Shown piece after piece: positions 25,550 to 35,396 of a DNA stretch of 40,879 nucleotides. The translations under genes and the position numbers were made by a program. The DNA is from Cohaesibacter sp. Its GTDB lineage: Bacteria; Pseudomonadota; Alphaproteobacteria; Rhizobiales; Cohaesibacteraceae. The first letter of the stretch is position 1; the number at the start of each line of letters is the position of its first letter. The stretch covers positions 1-40,879 of the forward strand of contig JAOXSG010000306.1 in assembly GCA_025800105.1 (NCBI GenBank), given 5' to 3'. Under the pieces are notes generated by a model. It was not told the DNA's origin and did not search any database. It was given only the letters and a program-made list of their open reading frames with translations.

Positions 25550-27157
25550 ATGGCCGCACGTTCCATACCGTCTCATGCCTCTGTCGCAAAAGGCCTAAAG
25601 GGTTGCCTTTTGGCCAGCCTTTTTTGCTCTGTGGCGTTTTCCCAATCGCTGGCTCATGGGGCCCATGGAGCGCATGATGGCCCAATATCGCGCGCTGATC
25701 CCTCCATTTTGTTCACAACTGGGGATATCAGCAAAGGGGGCATGGTCGAATCATTTGCTGATCTGCCTGCCCTTGGCGATAATTTCAGCCAGTTTGAGTT
25801 GGCAAATGGTATGCAAGTGGTGGTGATTCCCGATCATCGCGCCCCCATTGCCACCCATATGGTGTGGTATAAAGTTGGCTCTGCGGATGAGAAACCGGGC
25901 GAGACTGGCATTGCGCATTTTCTTGAACATTTGATGTTCAAAGGCACCAAAGCGCATCCAGATGGAGAATTTTCGCGGGTGATTGCCTCTGTTGGCGGTC
26001 AGGAAAATGCCTTCACCTCTTATGATTATACTGCCTATTATCAGCGGGTTGCCAAACAGCATTTGCCGACCATGATGGCGATGGAAGCGGACCGTATGGC
26101 CAATCTGGTTTTGCGCGAAGATCAGATTTTGCCAGAACGAGAGGTGGTTCGCGAAGAGCGCACCAGCCGCACAGACAGCGTGCCCGGCTCTTTGCTGGGG
26201 GAAGCCATTTCAGCTTCGCTTTACCGCAATCATCCTTATGGCAAGCCAATCATTGGCTGGGCGCATGAAATTGACGGCCTTACCTTGCAAAAAGCCATTG
26301 ATTTTTACGATACCTATTATACGCCTAACAATGCCATTCTGATTGTGGCCGGTGATGTGGCGGTTGAAGAGATCAAACGTCTTGCCGAGGAAACTTATGG
26401 CAAGGTGGCGCGGCGGGCCGAACCGGGCGAGCGCCTGCGCCCAAGCGAGCCACCCCAACGCACGGCCCGCACCCTCACCCTTCGTCATGAGCGGGTCACA
26501 CAGCCGCAAATGAGCCGCTCCTATGTTGTACCAAGCTATCATTCTGCCCAAGAGAAGGAAGCCTATGCCCTTGACTTGCTGGGATATTTGCTTGGCTCCG
26601 GCACCAATTCACGGCTTTATCAGGCGCTGGTGGTGAAGAATCAAATCGCCACATCGGCAGGGGCGGGTTATTCCTCTGACGGGCTGGATGATACCCGTTT
26701 TTATTTTTATGGGGTGCCTGCCGCTGGCAAGAGTTTGGATGATGTAGAAGCGGCGATTGATGCACAAATCAATCTTTTGATCCGCGATGGGGTGAGCGCG
26801 CAGGATTTGAGCCGCGCCAAACGCTCCATTCTCACCCAAAGCTATTATAGCCAGGACAGTCAGGTCTCGCTGGCCAATATTGTCGGGCGGACTTTGAGCA
26901 CTGGTGGCACGCTGGATGACATTCGTCTATGGCCGCAAAAGCTCAATGAGGTTACAGCGGCTGATATTCAGGCTGTTGCCGCCAAATATCTGAGAGCGAA
27001 TCGCTCTGTGACAGGCTATCTGCGGGCGCCAAAACAGGAAACCCCAGAGACAATGGATAAAGGCAAGATGGATAAAAAAGCCACAGAGAAAGGTCAAGTC
27101 GTGCCCAAAGCCAAACCAAAGGCCAAACCATCCGCCCCCTCAAAGAAGGAGAGCTAA
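25550..27157 (+). CDS. M16 family zinc peptidase, catalytic subunit
   Basis: 535 residues. A Sec signal peptide (about 12-36, LLASLFCSVAFSQSLAHG) is followed by a His-rich patch (HGAHGAHDG). The inverted zinc motif HFLEH at 123-127 is intact, with REVVREERTSRTDS supplying the downstream Glu ligand. The C-terminal M16 half follows (GSGTNSRLYQALVVKNQIATSAG). The C terminus has a Lys/Pro-rich repetitive tail (KAKPKAKPSAPSKK). Such periplasmic peptidases degrade peptides or process proteins and usually work with a non-catalytic partner. AGGAG is six bases before the ATG. The partner gene begins four bases after the stop. Confidence 0.9.
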   Translation: MAARSIPSHASVAKGLKGCLLASLFCSVAFSQSLAHGAHGAHDGPISRADPSILFTTGDISKGGMVESFADLPALGDNFSQFELANGMQVVVIPDHRAPIATHMVWYKVGSADEKPGETGIAHFLEHLMFKGTKAHPDGEFSRVIASVGGQENAFTSYDYTAYYQRVAKQHLPTMMAMEADRMANLVLREDQILPEREVVREERTSRTDSVPGSLLGEAISASLYRNHPYGKPIIGWAHEIDGLTLQKAIDFYDTYYTPNNAILIVAGDVAVEEIKRLAEETYGKVARRAEPGERLRPSEPPQRTARTLTLRHERVTQPQMSRSYVVPSYHSAQEKEAYALDLLGYLLGSGTNSRLYQALVVKNQIATSAGAGYSSDGLDDTRFYFYGVPAAGKSLDDVEAAIDAQINLLIRDGVSAQDLSRAKRSILTQSYYSQDSQVSLANIVGRTLSTGGTLDDIRLWPQKLNEVTAADIQAVAAKYLRANRSVTGYLRAPKQETPETMDKGKMDKKATEKGQVVPKAKPKAKPSAPSKKES

Positions 27158-27160
27158 GAT

Positions 27161-28597
27161 ATGAGCTTTGATATTCACCGTTCTTCTTTGCCTGATCACT
27201 CTTGTGCTCGTGCTGTCTGTGTTGCCAAGACAAAATCAGCGCAAGACAGGCAGCACTTTTTGGCGGCTTTATGGTCCTTTGGCAGTGTGTTGCTTTTCCT
27301 GATTCTACTGTTGATCAGCGCTGGCAAAGTTCGGGCAACCGAAATTCAGGAAGTGGTCAGCCCCGGCGGCATCAAAGCCTGGTTGGTGGAAGAGCATTCT
27401 GTGCCCATTGTCACCATGGACTTTTCCTTTTCTGGCGGCGTGGTCAATGAAAAAGCCGACAAATTGGGGACTGCCACTTTGCTCACCGCTCTTTTTGATG
27501 AAGGGGCGGGAGATTTGAAAGCCGATGCTTTCCAGACCCGGCTGGAAGAAAATGCCATTCATATGAGCTTTGATACTGGCTATGAGCGTTTTTATGGCTC
27601 TTTGCGCACATTGACGCCCAATTTGATGGAAGCCACCGACTTGCTGGCTCTTGCGCTGCAAAAACCGCGTTTTGATGAGGATGCGATTGAGCGAATGCGG
27701 GCATCGCTGATGTCCAGTTTGCAGCGCAGACAAAAATCGCCGGGGACTGTGATGTCAAATAATTGGCGCAAGACCCTTTATGGTGATCATCCTTACAGCC
27801 GTCCAAGTGATGGAGAGATTGAGACCATGCAAGCCATCACACGTGATGATCTTATTGAGTTTCACCGCGCTGTTTTAAGCCGGGATGATTTGATCATCGG
27901 CGTTGTTGGGGCCATTGATGCAAAAACATTGGCACCGCTTTTGGACAAGATTTTTGCGCCCCTTCCCCAAAAGGGAGAGGAGATTGCTGTTGCTCCTTAC
28001 AGGCTTGATCAAAAGGGCCGCAAGGATGTGGCGTTTAACAATCCCCAAACCCAGATTCGCTTTGCACTGGAAGGCATCCAACGCGATGACCCTGATTTTT
28101 ACGCCGCCTATGTGATCAATTATGCGCTGGGGGGCGGCATGACCTCGCGGCTCTTTACGGAAATTCGCGAAAAACGCGGGCTTGTCTATGGGGTATCGAG
28201 TTATCTGAGCGCGCGGGATCATTCGCAATTGTTTATCGGGGCGATGCAGACCCGCACCGAGAATACCGATCAGGCCATTGAGCTGGTGCGGACCGAACTT
28301 GTAAAGCTTGCAAAGGATGGCTTGAGCGAAGAAGAGTTGGCCTCTGCCAAGCAATTTTTGATTGGCTCTTATCCTTTGCGTTTTGACACCTCTTCAAAGA
28401 TTTCGCGTCAGCTTGTCGGCATTCAGGAAGAAGATCTGGGCATTGATTATTTTGACAAGCGCAATAGCTATATTGAGGCCATCAGCATGGACGATATCCA
28501 GCGGGTTTCAAAGCGCTTGTTCAAGATCGATAATCTGTTCATCATGACAGTTGGCAAAGAGATGCAAACAGCCAAAAGCACGATGCCAAAACAATAA
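27161..28597 (+). CDS. M16 family peptidase-like, non-catalytic partner
   Basis: 478 residues with the M16 fold but no HxxEH: the equivalent segment reads LFDEGAGDLKADAF. It therefore cannot bind zinc the usual way. A membrane segment near residues 35-55 acts as a signal or anchor. The C-terminal half has the conserved Arg/Tyr block GGGMTSRLFTEIREKRGLVYGV, which contributes substrate-binding residues in trans in the two-subunit M16B enzymes. The GGAG ribosome site lies within the end of the preceding gene. The two probably form a heterodimer in the periplasm. A strong terminator follows at 28611. Confidence 0.9.
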   Translation: MSFDIHRSSLPDHSCARAVCVAKTKSAQDRQHFLAALWSFGSVLLFLILLLISAGKVRATEIQEVVSPGGIKAWLVEEHSVPIVTMDFSFSGGVVNEKADKLGTATLLTALFDEGAGDLKADAFQTRLEENAIHMSFDTGYERFYGSLRTLTPNLMEATDLLALALQKPRFDEDAIERMRASLMSSLQRRQKSPGTVMSNNWRKTLYGDHPYSRPSDGEIETMQAITRDDLIEFHRAVLSRDDLIIGVVGAIDAKTLAPLLDKIFAPLPQKGEEIAVAPYRLDQKGRKDVAFNNPQTQIRFALEGIQRDDPDFYAAYVINYALGGGMTSRLFTEIREKRGLVYGVSSYLSARDHSQLFIGAMQTRTENTDQAIELVRTELVKLAKDGLSEEELASAKQFLIGSYPLRFDTSSKISRQLVGIQEEDLGIDYFDKRNSYIEAISMDDIQRVSKRLFKIDNLFIMTVGKEMQTAKSTMPKQ

Positions 28598-28610
28598 GGC
28601 TGGATATATA

Positions 28611-28642
28611 GAAAAAGGCGACCCTTTTGGGTCGCCTTTTTC
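28611..28642. terminator. Bidirectional rho-independent terminator
   Basis: Perfect 14-base arms, GAAAAAGGCGACCC (28611-28624) and GGGTCGCCTTTTTC (28629-28642), with a TTTT loop. The A run on the left and T run on the right serve both the M16 operon and the convergent acyl-CoA dehydrogenase gene. Confidence 0.92.
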
Positions 28643-28669
28643 TTTGTTGATCGCCGCTTGGTCGGCTTA

Positions 28670-30469
28670 TTATCCCATATCCAATAGGGCCTCTGTTTCC
28701 ATGACGCTTTGGGCGCCATTGACCACAGCATCTAAAAGGGAAGAGGTTTGCGGGGCCAGATTGACGGCATAGAAGCGCAAGAGCGCCAGACGACGGGCCG
28801 CAGACGGATCGGCCTTCTCTTGGGAGCGGATGGCGCCTTTGATCATCAAAACGCCGCCAAGCGTGAGACCAAAAATGCGCAAATAAGGGCTGGCCCCTGC
28901 CAAGGCCTGATTGGTTCTGCCCACTTTTAAAGCCGACAAAAGCCATTCTGTGGCAAAGTTCAGATCTTCCAGACAGTCAGCAATTTCTGTACCGCACAGG
29001 GAGAGAATTTCATTGTCACTCTCGCTTGCCTGTTTGGCCCATTGGCCCATTTCGACCAGCATTTCCTTAACCGCTGCTCCATTGGACAGGGGGAGCTTGC
29101 GGGTGACCAGATCAATGGCCTGAATGCCATTGGTGCCTTCATAAATCTGTGCGATGCGGGCATCGCGCATATATTGGGCCGCTCCGGTTTCTTCAATATA
29201 GCCCATGCCACCATGGATCTGCACGCCGATTGAGGCCACTTCCGAGCCGATATCCGTGGAAAAGGCCTTGGCGATGGGGGTGAGGATTCCCGCCCGTTCC
29301 TGCCAGTGTTTTGCGCCTTCGGCATCGCCTTTTGCTTGGGCCAAATGTGACTGGTCCAGCGCAAAGGCACAGCGATAGCTAATAGAACGCACCGCCTCTG
29401 TCATGGCTTTCATGGTCAGCAGATTGCGCTTCACATCGGGATGGACCAGAATTGGCTCCATCTCGCCATCTTTGGGGGCACCAATGGCTTTGCCCTGTTT
29501 ACGATCAGCTGCATAGGCGTGGGCTTGTTGGCTTGCCCGTTCCGCCACGCCAACCCCTTGTATGCCCACCATCAAACGGGCATTGTTCATCATGGTGAAC
29601 ATACAGGCCAGACCGCGATTTTCCTCGCCAATCAACCAGCCAATGGCACCGCCCTTATCGCCAAAAGCCATGGTGCAGGTGGCCGAGGCATGGATGCCCA
29701 TTTTATGCTCCACCCCCGCGGCACGCAGATCATTGCGCGCGCCCAAAGAGCCATCATCATTGACAAAATATTTGGGCACAAGAAATAGCGAGATACCGCG
29801 CGTGCCTGCGGGCGCATCAGGAAGGCGGGCCAGAACCAGATGGATGATATTGTCTGTCAGCTCATGATCGCCATAAGTGATGAAGATTTTTTGGCCGGTA
29901 ATTTTATAGGTGCCATCGCCCACCGCTTCCGCTTTTGTGCGCATGGCATTGAGATCAGACCCGGCAGAGGGTTCGGTCAGGTTCATGGTGCCCATCCATT
30001 CGCCTGATACCAGTTTGGCCAGATAGGTGTCTCTCAGTGCTTGCGAGGCATGTTTTTCCAGCGCTTCCACCGCGCCCATGGTCAGGGTTGGACCAATAGC
30101 AAAGCCCATGGAACCTTGGTTCCACATATCCATTGCCGCTGCGGCCAATTGCAAGGGCAAGCCCTGACCGCCAAAGTCCTCGCTCGCATTTAGGGAATTC
30201 CAGCCGCCTTCTGCCCAATTGTGATAAAGCTCTTTCCAACCGCTCGGCGTTGAGACCGTGCCATCCTCTTGCAAATGACAGCCTTCTTTGTCGGCTTGGG
30301 CATTGCGTGGGGCAATTTCTTCTGTTGCGAAGCGGCCTGCCTCTTGCAAAATTGCGTCGACCAGATCTTCTGCCAAATCAGGATAAGCGCCTTGCTCCAA
30401 CATTTCGCCAAGCCCGGCAACATGTTTCAGGGTGAATGCAATATCATCGACAGGGGCGCGATAGCTCAT
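28670..30469 (-). CDS. Acyl-CoA dehydrogenase, DmdC-like long form
   Basis: 599 residues, longer than the ~380 of short-chain enzymes. It is of the type that includes DmdC, which oxidises 3-methylmercaptopropionyl-CoA in DMSP demethylation, and related long-chain dehydrogenases. An extra N-terminal segment (SYRAPVDDIAFTLKHVAGL) is typical. The core shows GTMNLTEPSAGSDL (FAD and substrate), ITGQKIFITYGDHEL, GVQIHGGMGYIEE and RDARIAQIYEGTNGIQ, where the Glu in YEGTNG is the catalytic base. A C-terminal four-helix domain follows. GGAGAG lies eight bases before the ATG at 30469. It stands alone, convergent with the M16 operon. Substrate preference cannot be read; a general fatty-acid role is as likely as DMSP use. 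Confidence 0.88.
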   Translation of the reverse strand: MSYRAPVDDIAFTLKHVAGLGEMLEQGAYPDLAEDLVDAILQEAGRFATEEIAPRNAQADKEGCHLQEDGTVSTPSGWKELYHNWAEGGWNSLNASEDFGGQGLPLQLAAAAMDMWNQGSMGFAIGPTLTMGAVEALEKHASQALRDTYLAKLVSGEWMGTMNLTEPSAGSDLNAMRTKAEAVGDGTYKITGQKIFITYGDHELTDNIIHLVLARLPDAPAGTRGISLFLVPKYFVNDDGSLGARNDLRAAGVEHKMGIHASATCTMAFGDKGGAIGWLIGEENRGLACMFTMMNNARLMVGIQGVGVAERASQQAHAYAADRKQGKAIGAPKDGEMEPILVHPDVKRNLLTMKAMTEAVRSISYRCAFALDQSHLAQAKGDAEGAKHWQERAGILTPIAKAFSTDIGSEVASIGVQIHGGMGYIEETGAAQYMRDARIAQIYEGTNGIQAIDLVTRKLPLSNGAAVKEMLVEMGQWAKQASESDNEILSLCGTEIADCLEDLNFATEWLLSALKVGRTNQALAGASPYLRIFGLTLGGVLMIKGAIRSQEKADPSAARRLALLRFYAVNLAPQTSSLLDAVVNGAQSVMETEALLDMG

Positions 30470-30658
30470 TATGTGCTCTCCAGTATAACCGTATCCGCAA
30501 TGGTCTGTGCAGGCCAGACTAACGCTCATTTGTCAGGGGTCAAGCAACTCTTTGGCCTAATTTTGTGGGCTATTCGGCCTTTTTCAAAGCTTCCCCTGCG
30601 GCATTTATACCAATGGCGATAGGGCGCAATTCGACCTGTGCAGAGATCGAGGCGCGGC

Positions 30659-31291
30659 TCACTCCTTGTACTGAATTTCATCAAAAACAGTGCCAGAGAG
30701 GATCCGTCCTTTTCTGTTAACGCGGTGGGTGCGCAAAACAAGGCCTAGATCTGGTGAGAAAAATTGCATCCAATAAACTGGATCGCGTCCCTCTATTTCT
30801 GTTGTCTTGAGGATTTTCCAAACCTGATAGCGGCATTTACCGACCAAGAGCGGCTCTTGTCCACGGTAGGATAGTGAAAGGATGCCTTTGGTCATGGGCT
30901 TGCCATCTTGGCTTATCAAAAGCTCGCTCAGCCATTTTTTAGAGGTCGGCAAGGTCTCAATGCCCTTTTTATCATCATAAGAAAAAGTCAATGTCTGGCC
31001 GTTGCTCTGACGTTCGGCTTCCAGCAATCCATGATGATAGAGATGGGTGGATGTTTGTTCCGTGCCCAGATAATTTTCGATGCGCTGCTCCAGAATTGCC
31101 GTTTTCTGATGGGTGAAAGTGGCTTCAAATTTGGGTCTTTTTCGACTCAGGCTCAAGCTCTGATCTTCTTGGAAAGCACGCGGACAGGCTTTTGAGGCGG
31201 CTTGTATCTGTGTAGCGGGCAGCAAGAGTGCGATCATCGTTGCCAAGATGATGATCTTGCTTTTGGGACGTAAAAATTTTCCATCCTGCAT
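30659..31291 (-). CDS. Hypothetical secreted protein, 210 residues
   Basis: Not recognised. A signal peptide (about 10-32, SKIIILATMIALLLPATQIQA) is followed by a basic N-terminal mature segment and beta-rich sequence with paired Trp/Tyr residues (CRYQVWKILKTTE, DPVYWMQFFSPDLGLVLRTH). Two Cys residues in the mature part could form a disulfide. AAGG precedes the ATG. The gene lies 189 bases upstream of the dehydrogenase gene in the same orientation and is divergent from tsaC/sua5. Localisation is probably periplasmic. Confidence 0.65.
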   Translation of the reverse strand: MQDGKFLRPKSKIIILATMIALLLPATQIQAASKACPRAFQEDQSLSLSRKRPKFEATFTHQKTAILEQRIENYLGTEQTSTHLYHHGLLEAERQSNGQTLTFSYDDKKGIETLPTSKKWLSELLISQDGKPMTKGILSLSYRGQEPLLVGKCRYQVWKILKTTEIEGRDPVYWMQFFSPDLGLVLRTHRVNRKGRILSGTVFDEIQYKE

Positions 31292-31442
31292 TGTCGCGCC
31301 TTTTTTCTGTTTTGCTTGATCTGGCTTTATCCTTGTCTCAGCATCCTTGTATCAGCTATGGCAAGGACTTCGCAAAAAGTCTGGACCTCTTTGGTGACTT
31401 CTTTTACAAGAAGCCTGATTTTATCGGCATATGTAACAGACA

Positions 31443-32462
31443 ATGACACGCTCTACCCGCTTTTGGTCCCCTCCCCGGATTGAGATTGATCCTGCCACTG
31501 GCTCTCTTAAAGCCTCAATCGATGGGTTTGCGCAGGCTGTCGAGACATTGGGCGATGGCGGGCTGGTGGCTGTTCCGACCGAGACCGTTTATGGACTGGC
31601 CGCAGATGCCTGCAATGGAGCGGCGGTTGCTGGTATTTTTGCCGCCAAAAACCGTCCGTCTTTCAATCCGCTGATTTCTCATGTGCCGAGCCTTGAAGTG
31701 GCTCAACAGCATGGATATTTCAATGAACAGGCTCTTGCGCTTGCCAAGGTCTTCTGGCCGGGGCCGCTGACCCTTGTTGTTCCAAAGCGGCCTGATAGTC
31801 CGATTGCTGATCTGGTCTCCGCCGGGCTGGAAACCATTGCCTTGCGCGTGCCTGATGCGCCTTTGATGCGGGCGCTTAGCCATGCGCTGGATCGTCCTTT
31901 GGCTGCGCCTTCGGCCAATCGCTCCGGGCGGGTCAGCCCCACCTGTGCCGCTCATGTGCGCGAGGAATTGGACGGACGGATTGATTTGATTGCCGATCTT
32001 GGCGCTTGCTCTGTGGGGGTGGAATCGAGCGTGATTTTTTGCGTCTCCGGCCAGCCTGTGACCCTGTTGCGGCCCGGTGGTTTGTCAAGTGAGGCGATTG
32101 AAAGGCTCATTGGCTCTTCTTTGTTGCGGGCGGGGGCGGATGATCAAAGCCCGGCTTCTCCGGGCATGTTAACCTCTCACTATGCGCCCTCTTGTCCGGT
32201 CAGACTGAATGCGCACTCTGTTCAACCAGGCGAGGCTTTGCTGGCCTTTGGGCCTGATCTGCCTGATGGGGCCGATCAGGCTGTTGCCATGATCAATCTG
32301 TCAGAGGGTGGCGATGATCTGGAAGCCGCCCAAGCGCTGTTTGCCGGGCTTCGGGCCTTGGATCAAAAACATGTGTCGCGCATTGCGGTTGCCCCTATTG
32401 CTGATCAAGGATTGGGAGAAGCCATCAATGATCGTTTGCGCCGGGCAGCAGCTGGACGATAG
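31443..32462 (+). CDS. L-threonylcarbamoyladenylate synthase, Sua5 type
   Basis: 339 residues; makes threonylcarbamoyl-AMP from threonine, bicarbonate and ATP for the t6A37 modification of ANN-reading tRNAs. The N-terminal YrdC domain (about 25-215) has GLVAVPTETVYGLAADA, KNRPSFNPLISHV, FWPGPLTLVV, ALRVPDAPL, PLAAPSANRSGRVSPT and the SSVI segment. The linker SPGMLTSHYAP (about residue 240) and a C-terminal Sua5 domain make it the long Sua5 form rather than TsaC. It stands alone between the secreted unknown and dxs. Confidence 0.93.
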   Translation: MTRSTRFWSPPRIEIDPATGSLKASIDGFAQAVETLGDGGLVAVPTETVYGLAADACNGAAVAGIFAAKNRPSFNPLISHVPSLEVAQQHGYFNEQALALAKVFWPGPLTLVVPKRPDSPIADLVSAGLETIALRVPDAPLMRALSHALDRPLAAPSANRSGRVSPTCAAHVREELDGRIDLIADLGACSVGVESSVIFCVSGQPVTLLRPGGLSSEAIERLIGSSLLRAGADDQSPASPGMLTSHYAPSCPVRLNAHSVQPGEALLAFGPDLPDGADQAVAMINLSEGGDDLEAAQALFAGLRALDQKHVSRIAVAPIADQGLGEAINDRLRRAAAGR

Positions 32463-32741
32463 CAGGTCGATGAACCAAGCCGCATAATTTTGCGTAAAAT
32501 ATAGCAAAATGGAAAGTTACGCAGGCATTAGGGGCATCAATTGGTCAGGCATCCGCGCTTTGGGCCATTTTTTCGTTGGACATCTTCTTGCCCTTATTGT
32601 GCTTTCGGTATAGATCAAACCGATTGGGGAATTTTTTGATAGACTGATCTGATCTATGATGTCCCTTAGGTCTGTTGAGAGCAAAGGCCCCCGGCTTGCA
32701 ACAGAGTGGCCTATAATAAACACGCAACTTGGTGATTCAAA

Positions 32742-34664
32742 GTGACCAATACTCCAGTACTCGACCAAATCAAATCTGTCGATGATATTCGCGCGCTCTC
32801 GCAAGCCGACCTTAAAGTGTTGGCCGAAGATGTGCGCACAGACATGATTGCTTCTGTCTCCCAGACCGGGGGGCATTTGGGCGCAGGCTTGGGCGTGGTG
32901 GAATTAACCGTTGCCCTGCATCATGTGTTTGAAACGCCAAGGGATCGTCTGATTTGGGATGTGGGCCATCAATGCTATCCGCATAAAATCCTCACAGGTC
33001 GTCGCGACCGAATGCTCACGTTGCGTCAACCAAAGGGATTGTCCGGTTTTACAAAACGCACAGAGAGCGACTTTGATCCTTTTGGAGCGGGGCACAGCTC
33101 CACCTCCATTTCCGCCGGGCTGGGCATGAAAGTTGCCTCTGATTTATCCGGGGATGAAGAGCGCAATGTGATTGCCGTGATTGGCGACGGGGCCATGTCT
33201 GCGGGTATGGCTTATGAAGCGATGAATAATGCCGGGGCTTTGGACAGCCGTCTGATTGTCATTCTCAATGACAATGATATGTCAATTGCGCCCCCCACTG
33301 GTGCGATGAGTGCCTATCTGGCGCGGCTGATTTCTGGCAAGACCTTCTTGTCCTTGCGCGATATTGGCAAACAATTGACCGAAGGCTTGCCGCGCTTCTT
33401 TAAGGAAAAAGCTGCCAAGGCTGAAGAATTTGCCCGCTCCTTTGTAACCGGTGGCACCTTGTTTGAAGAGCTGGGTTTTTATTATGTCGGGCCGATTGAT
33501 GGCCATAATCTGGATCATTTGCTGCCTGTTTTGAAAAATGTTCGTGACAGCGCTCAAGGGCCGGTTCTCATTCATGTGGTGACCCAAAAAGGCAAAGGCT
33601 ATGAGCCTGCCGAAAATGCAGCGGATAAATATCACGGTGTCAGCAAGTTCGATGTGATTACCGGCACCCAGCAAAAAGCCCCGTCCAATGCGCCAAGCTA
33701 TACCAAAGTCTTCGGCCAATCGCTGGCAAAAGAAGCTGCAAAGGATGACAAGATTGTTGCCATCACAGCGGCTATGCCATCGGGCACCGGGATTGATATT
33801 TTTGAAAAAGACTTCCCCCATCGCACCTTTGATGTGGGCATTGCAGAACAACATGCGGTGACCTTTGCCGCCGGGATGGCCTGTGAAGGCTATAAACCTT
33901 TTTGCGCCATTTATTCCACCTTCCTGCAACGGGCCTATGATCAGGTGGTGCATGATGTTGCCATCCAGAATTTGCCTGTACGCTTCCCCATTGACCGGGC
34001 GGGCTTTGTTGGCGCGGATGGGCCAACCCATGCGGGGAGTTTTGATATCGGCTTTTTGGCCTCGCTGCCCAATCTGGTGGTGATGGCTGCCAGTGATGAG
34101 GCCGAACTGGTGCATATGGTGGCCACAGCTGCCGCTTATGATGATGGCCCCATTGCCTTTCGTTATCCGCGTGGCGAAGGGGTGGGTGTTGATATGCCCG
34201 ATAGTGGTGTGCCGCTCGAAATCGGCAAAGGCCGCATGATCAAGGAAGGCTCCAAGATTGCCATTCTGTCCTTTGGCACCCGGCTTGCCGAGGCCTTAAA
34301 GGCGGCTGAAAAGCTTGATGGCTATGGCCTGTCAACCTCGGTTGCAGATGCACGTTTTGCCAAACCACTGGATAAAGAGCTGATTTTGAAATTGGCTGGC
34401 GAGCATGATCTTTTGCTGACCATTGAAGAAGGGGCGACTGGTGGCTTTGGCTCGCAAGTTTTGCATATGCTTGCCAATGAAGGCGCGCTGGATGGACGGT
34501 TGAAAATCCGTTCACTGACCATGAAGGATGATTATACCGATCATGGCAAACCGGATGTGATGTATGCCAGCTCGTCTCTTGATTGCGATGGCATTCTCAA
34601 AACCGTTTTTGAGGCTTTGGGCCGTGATATCAATGATGTGTCAGAGGCTGGTGAAATTGCCTGA
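32742..34664 (+). CDS. dxs: 1-Deoxy-D-xylulose-5-phosphate synthase
   Basis: 640 residues, full length. It condenses pyruvate and glyceraldehyde 3-phosphate to DXP, the first step of the non-mevalonate isoprenoid pathway, with thiamine diphosphate and Mg. Landmarks are [18 protein letters not shown] (His45), [30 protein letters not shown], the ThDP motif GDGAMSAGM...LNDNDMSI (GDG at 148-150), and the pyrimidine-domain [13 protein letters not shown] with the catalytic Glu, then [15 protein letters not shown]. The start is a GTG without a clear ribosome site, but it gives the expected N terminus (TNTPVLDQI). It is transcribed alone; no xseB or tlyA is next to it, unlike many relatives. Confidence 0.97.
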   Translation: MTNTPVLDQIKSVDDIRALSQADLKVLAEDVRTDMIASVSQTGGHLGAGLGVVELTVALHHVFETPRDRLIWDVGHQCYPHKILTGRRDRMLTLRQPKGLSGFTKRTESDFDPFGAGHSSTSISAGLGMKVASDLSGDEERNVIAVIGDGAMSAGMAYEAMNNAGALDSRLIVILNDNDMSIAPPTGAMSAYLARLISGKTFLSLRDIGKQLTEGLPRFFKEKAAKAEEFARSFVTGGTLFEELGFYYVGPIDGHNLDHLLPVLKNVRDSAQGPVLIHVVTQKGKGYEPAENAADKYHGVSKFDVITGTQQKAPSNAPSYTKVFGQSLAKEAAKDDKIVAITAAMPSGTGIDIFEKDFPHRTFDVGIAEQHAVTFAAGMACEGYKPFCAIYSTFLQRAYDQVVHDVAIQNLPVRFPIDRAGFVGADGPTHAGSFDIGFLASLPNLVVMAASDEAELVHMVATAAAYDDGPIAFRYPRGEGVGVDMPDSGVPLEIGKGRMIKEGSKIAILSFGTRLAEALKAAEKLDGYGLSTSVADARFAKPLDKELILKLAGEHDLLLTIEEGATGGFGSQVLHMLANEGALDGRLKIRSLTMKDDYTDHGKPDVMYASSSLDCDGILKTVFEALGRDINDVSEAGEIA

Positions 34665-34676
34665 TTATCTGGTGTC

Positions 34677-35396
34677 CTAAAAGACCCAAAACCAGATAAG
34701 CGGTAACAACAGGGATGTGGCCAGAGCATTGAGGCCCATGGCAAGGCCTGAAAAAGCGCCTGCCTCTTCATTGACCTGCATGGCGCGGGCTGTGCCTATG
34801 CCATGGCTGGCTGTACCGATGGCAAAGCCGCGGGCGGCCCAGTTTTTAACCCCTACCAGATTGAGGATATAGGGGCCAAACATCGCCCCTATAATGCCTG
34901 TGGTGATGACCAGCACAGCCGTTAAGGATGGCAGACCGCCAAGTTCTTTGGTAATGCCCATGGCCACGGGGGCTGTCACCGATTTTGTTGCCAGAGACAC
35001 CAGAGCTTTTTCTGCTCCTCCCAACCAGAGTGCAATCAGGACGGCGGAAGCCGCAGCCGTGATCGAGCCGCATAGCAGGCTAAGAGACAAAGCAAGGGCT
35101 GATCGTTTGACCTTGTCAAACTGGCGATAGAGCGGAATAGCAAGGGCAACGGTTGCTGGCCCCAACAAAAAATGCACGAATTGGGCACCACTGAAATAGC
35201 TCTCATAGCTGGTGCCTGTCCCCACAAGCATCAAAACCAGCAGGATAACAGCAATCATGACCGGATTGAGCAAGGGCATCATGCCGCTTTTTTTGTAAAG
35301 AGCCTGCCCGATTTGATAGGCCAGAAGCGTTAGAAACAAATGAAGCAGCGGGCTGGCTGAGAGATAGACCCAGATGGATTGCAAATCTTGCATCAT
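34677..35396 (-). CDS. LrgB/CidB family membrane protein
   Basis: 239 residues with about seven hydrophobic segments. The family signature LATKSVTAPVAMGITKELGG near the middle and GFAIGTASHGIGTARAMQ near the C terminus are intact. LrgB-CidB proteins pair with LrgA/CidA; proposed roles are control of murein hydrolase export or export of overflow metabolites such as pyruvate or glycolate. The start overlaps the LrgA-type stop by four bases (ATGA), so the two are coupled. It is convergent with dxs, 12 bases apart. Confidence 0.92.
   Translation of the reverse strand: MMQDLQSIWVYLSASPLLHLFLTLLAYQIGQALYKKSGMMPLLNPVMIAVILLVLMLVGTGTSYESYFSGAQFVHFLLGPATVALAIPLYRQFDKVKRSALALSLSLLCGSITAAASAVLIALWLGGAEKALVSLATKSVTAPVAMGITKELGGLPSLTAVLVITTGIIGAMFGPYILNLVGVKNWAARGFAIGTASHGIGTARAMQVNEEAGAFSGLAMGLNALATSLLLPLIWFWVF

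Noticed and set aside
32712..32717. Perfect TATAAT before dxs
   Set aside because: No -35 hexamer at 16-18 bases upstream; the nearest TTGCAA is only 10 bases away, so no promoter is called.
32463..32741. Looked for xseB, often found next to dxs
   Set aside because: No plus-strand frame of suitable length or sequence occurs there; the minus-strand frames are not XseB-like.
33282..34115. 277-codon minus-strand frame inside dxs
   Set aside because: It lies wholly within dxs, which has all expected motifs; a shadow frame.
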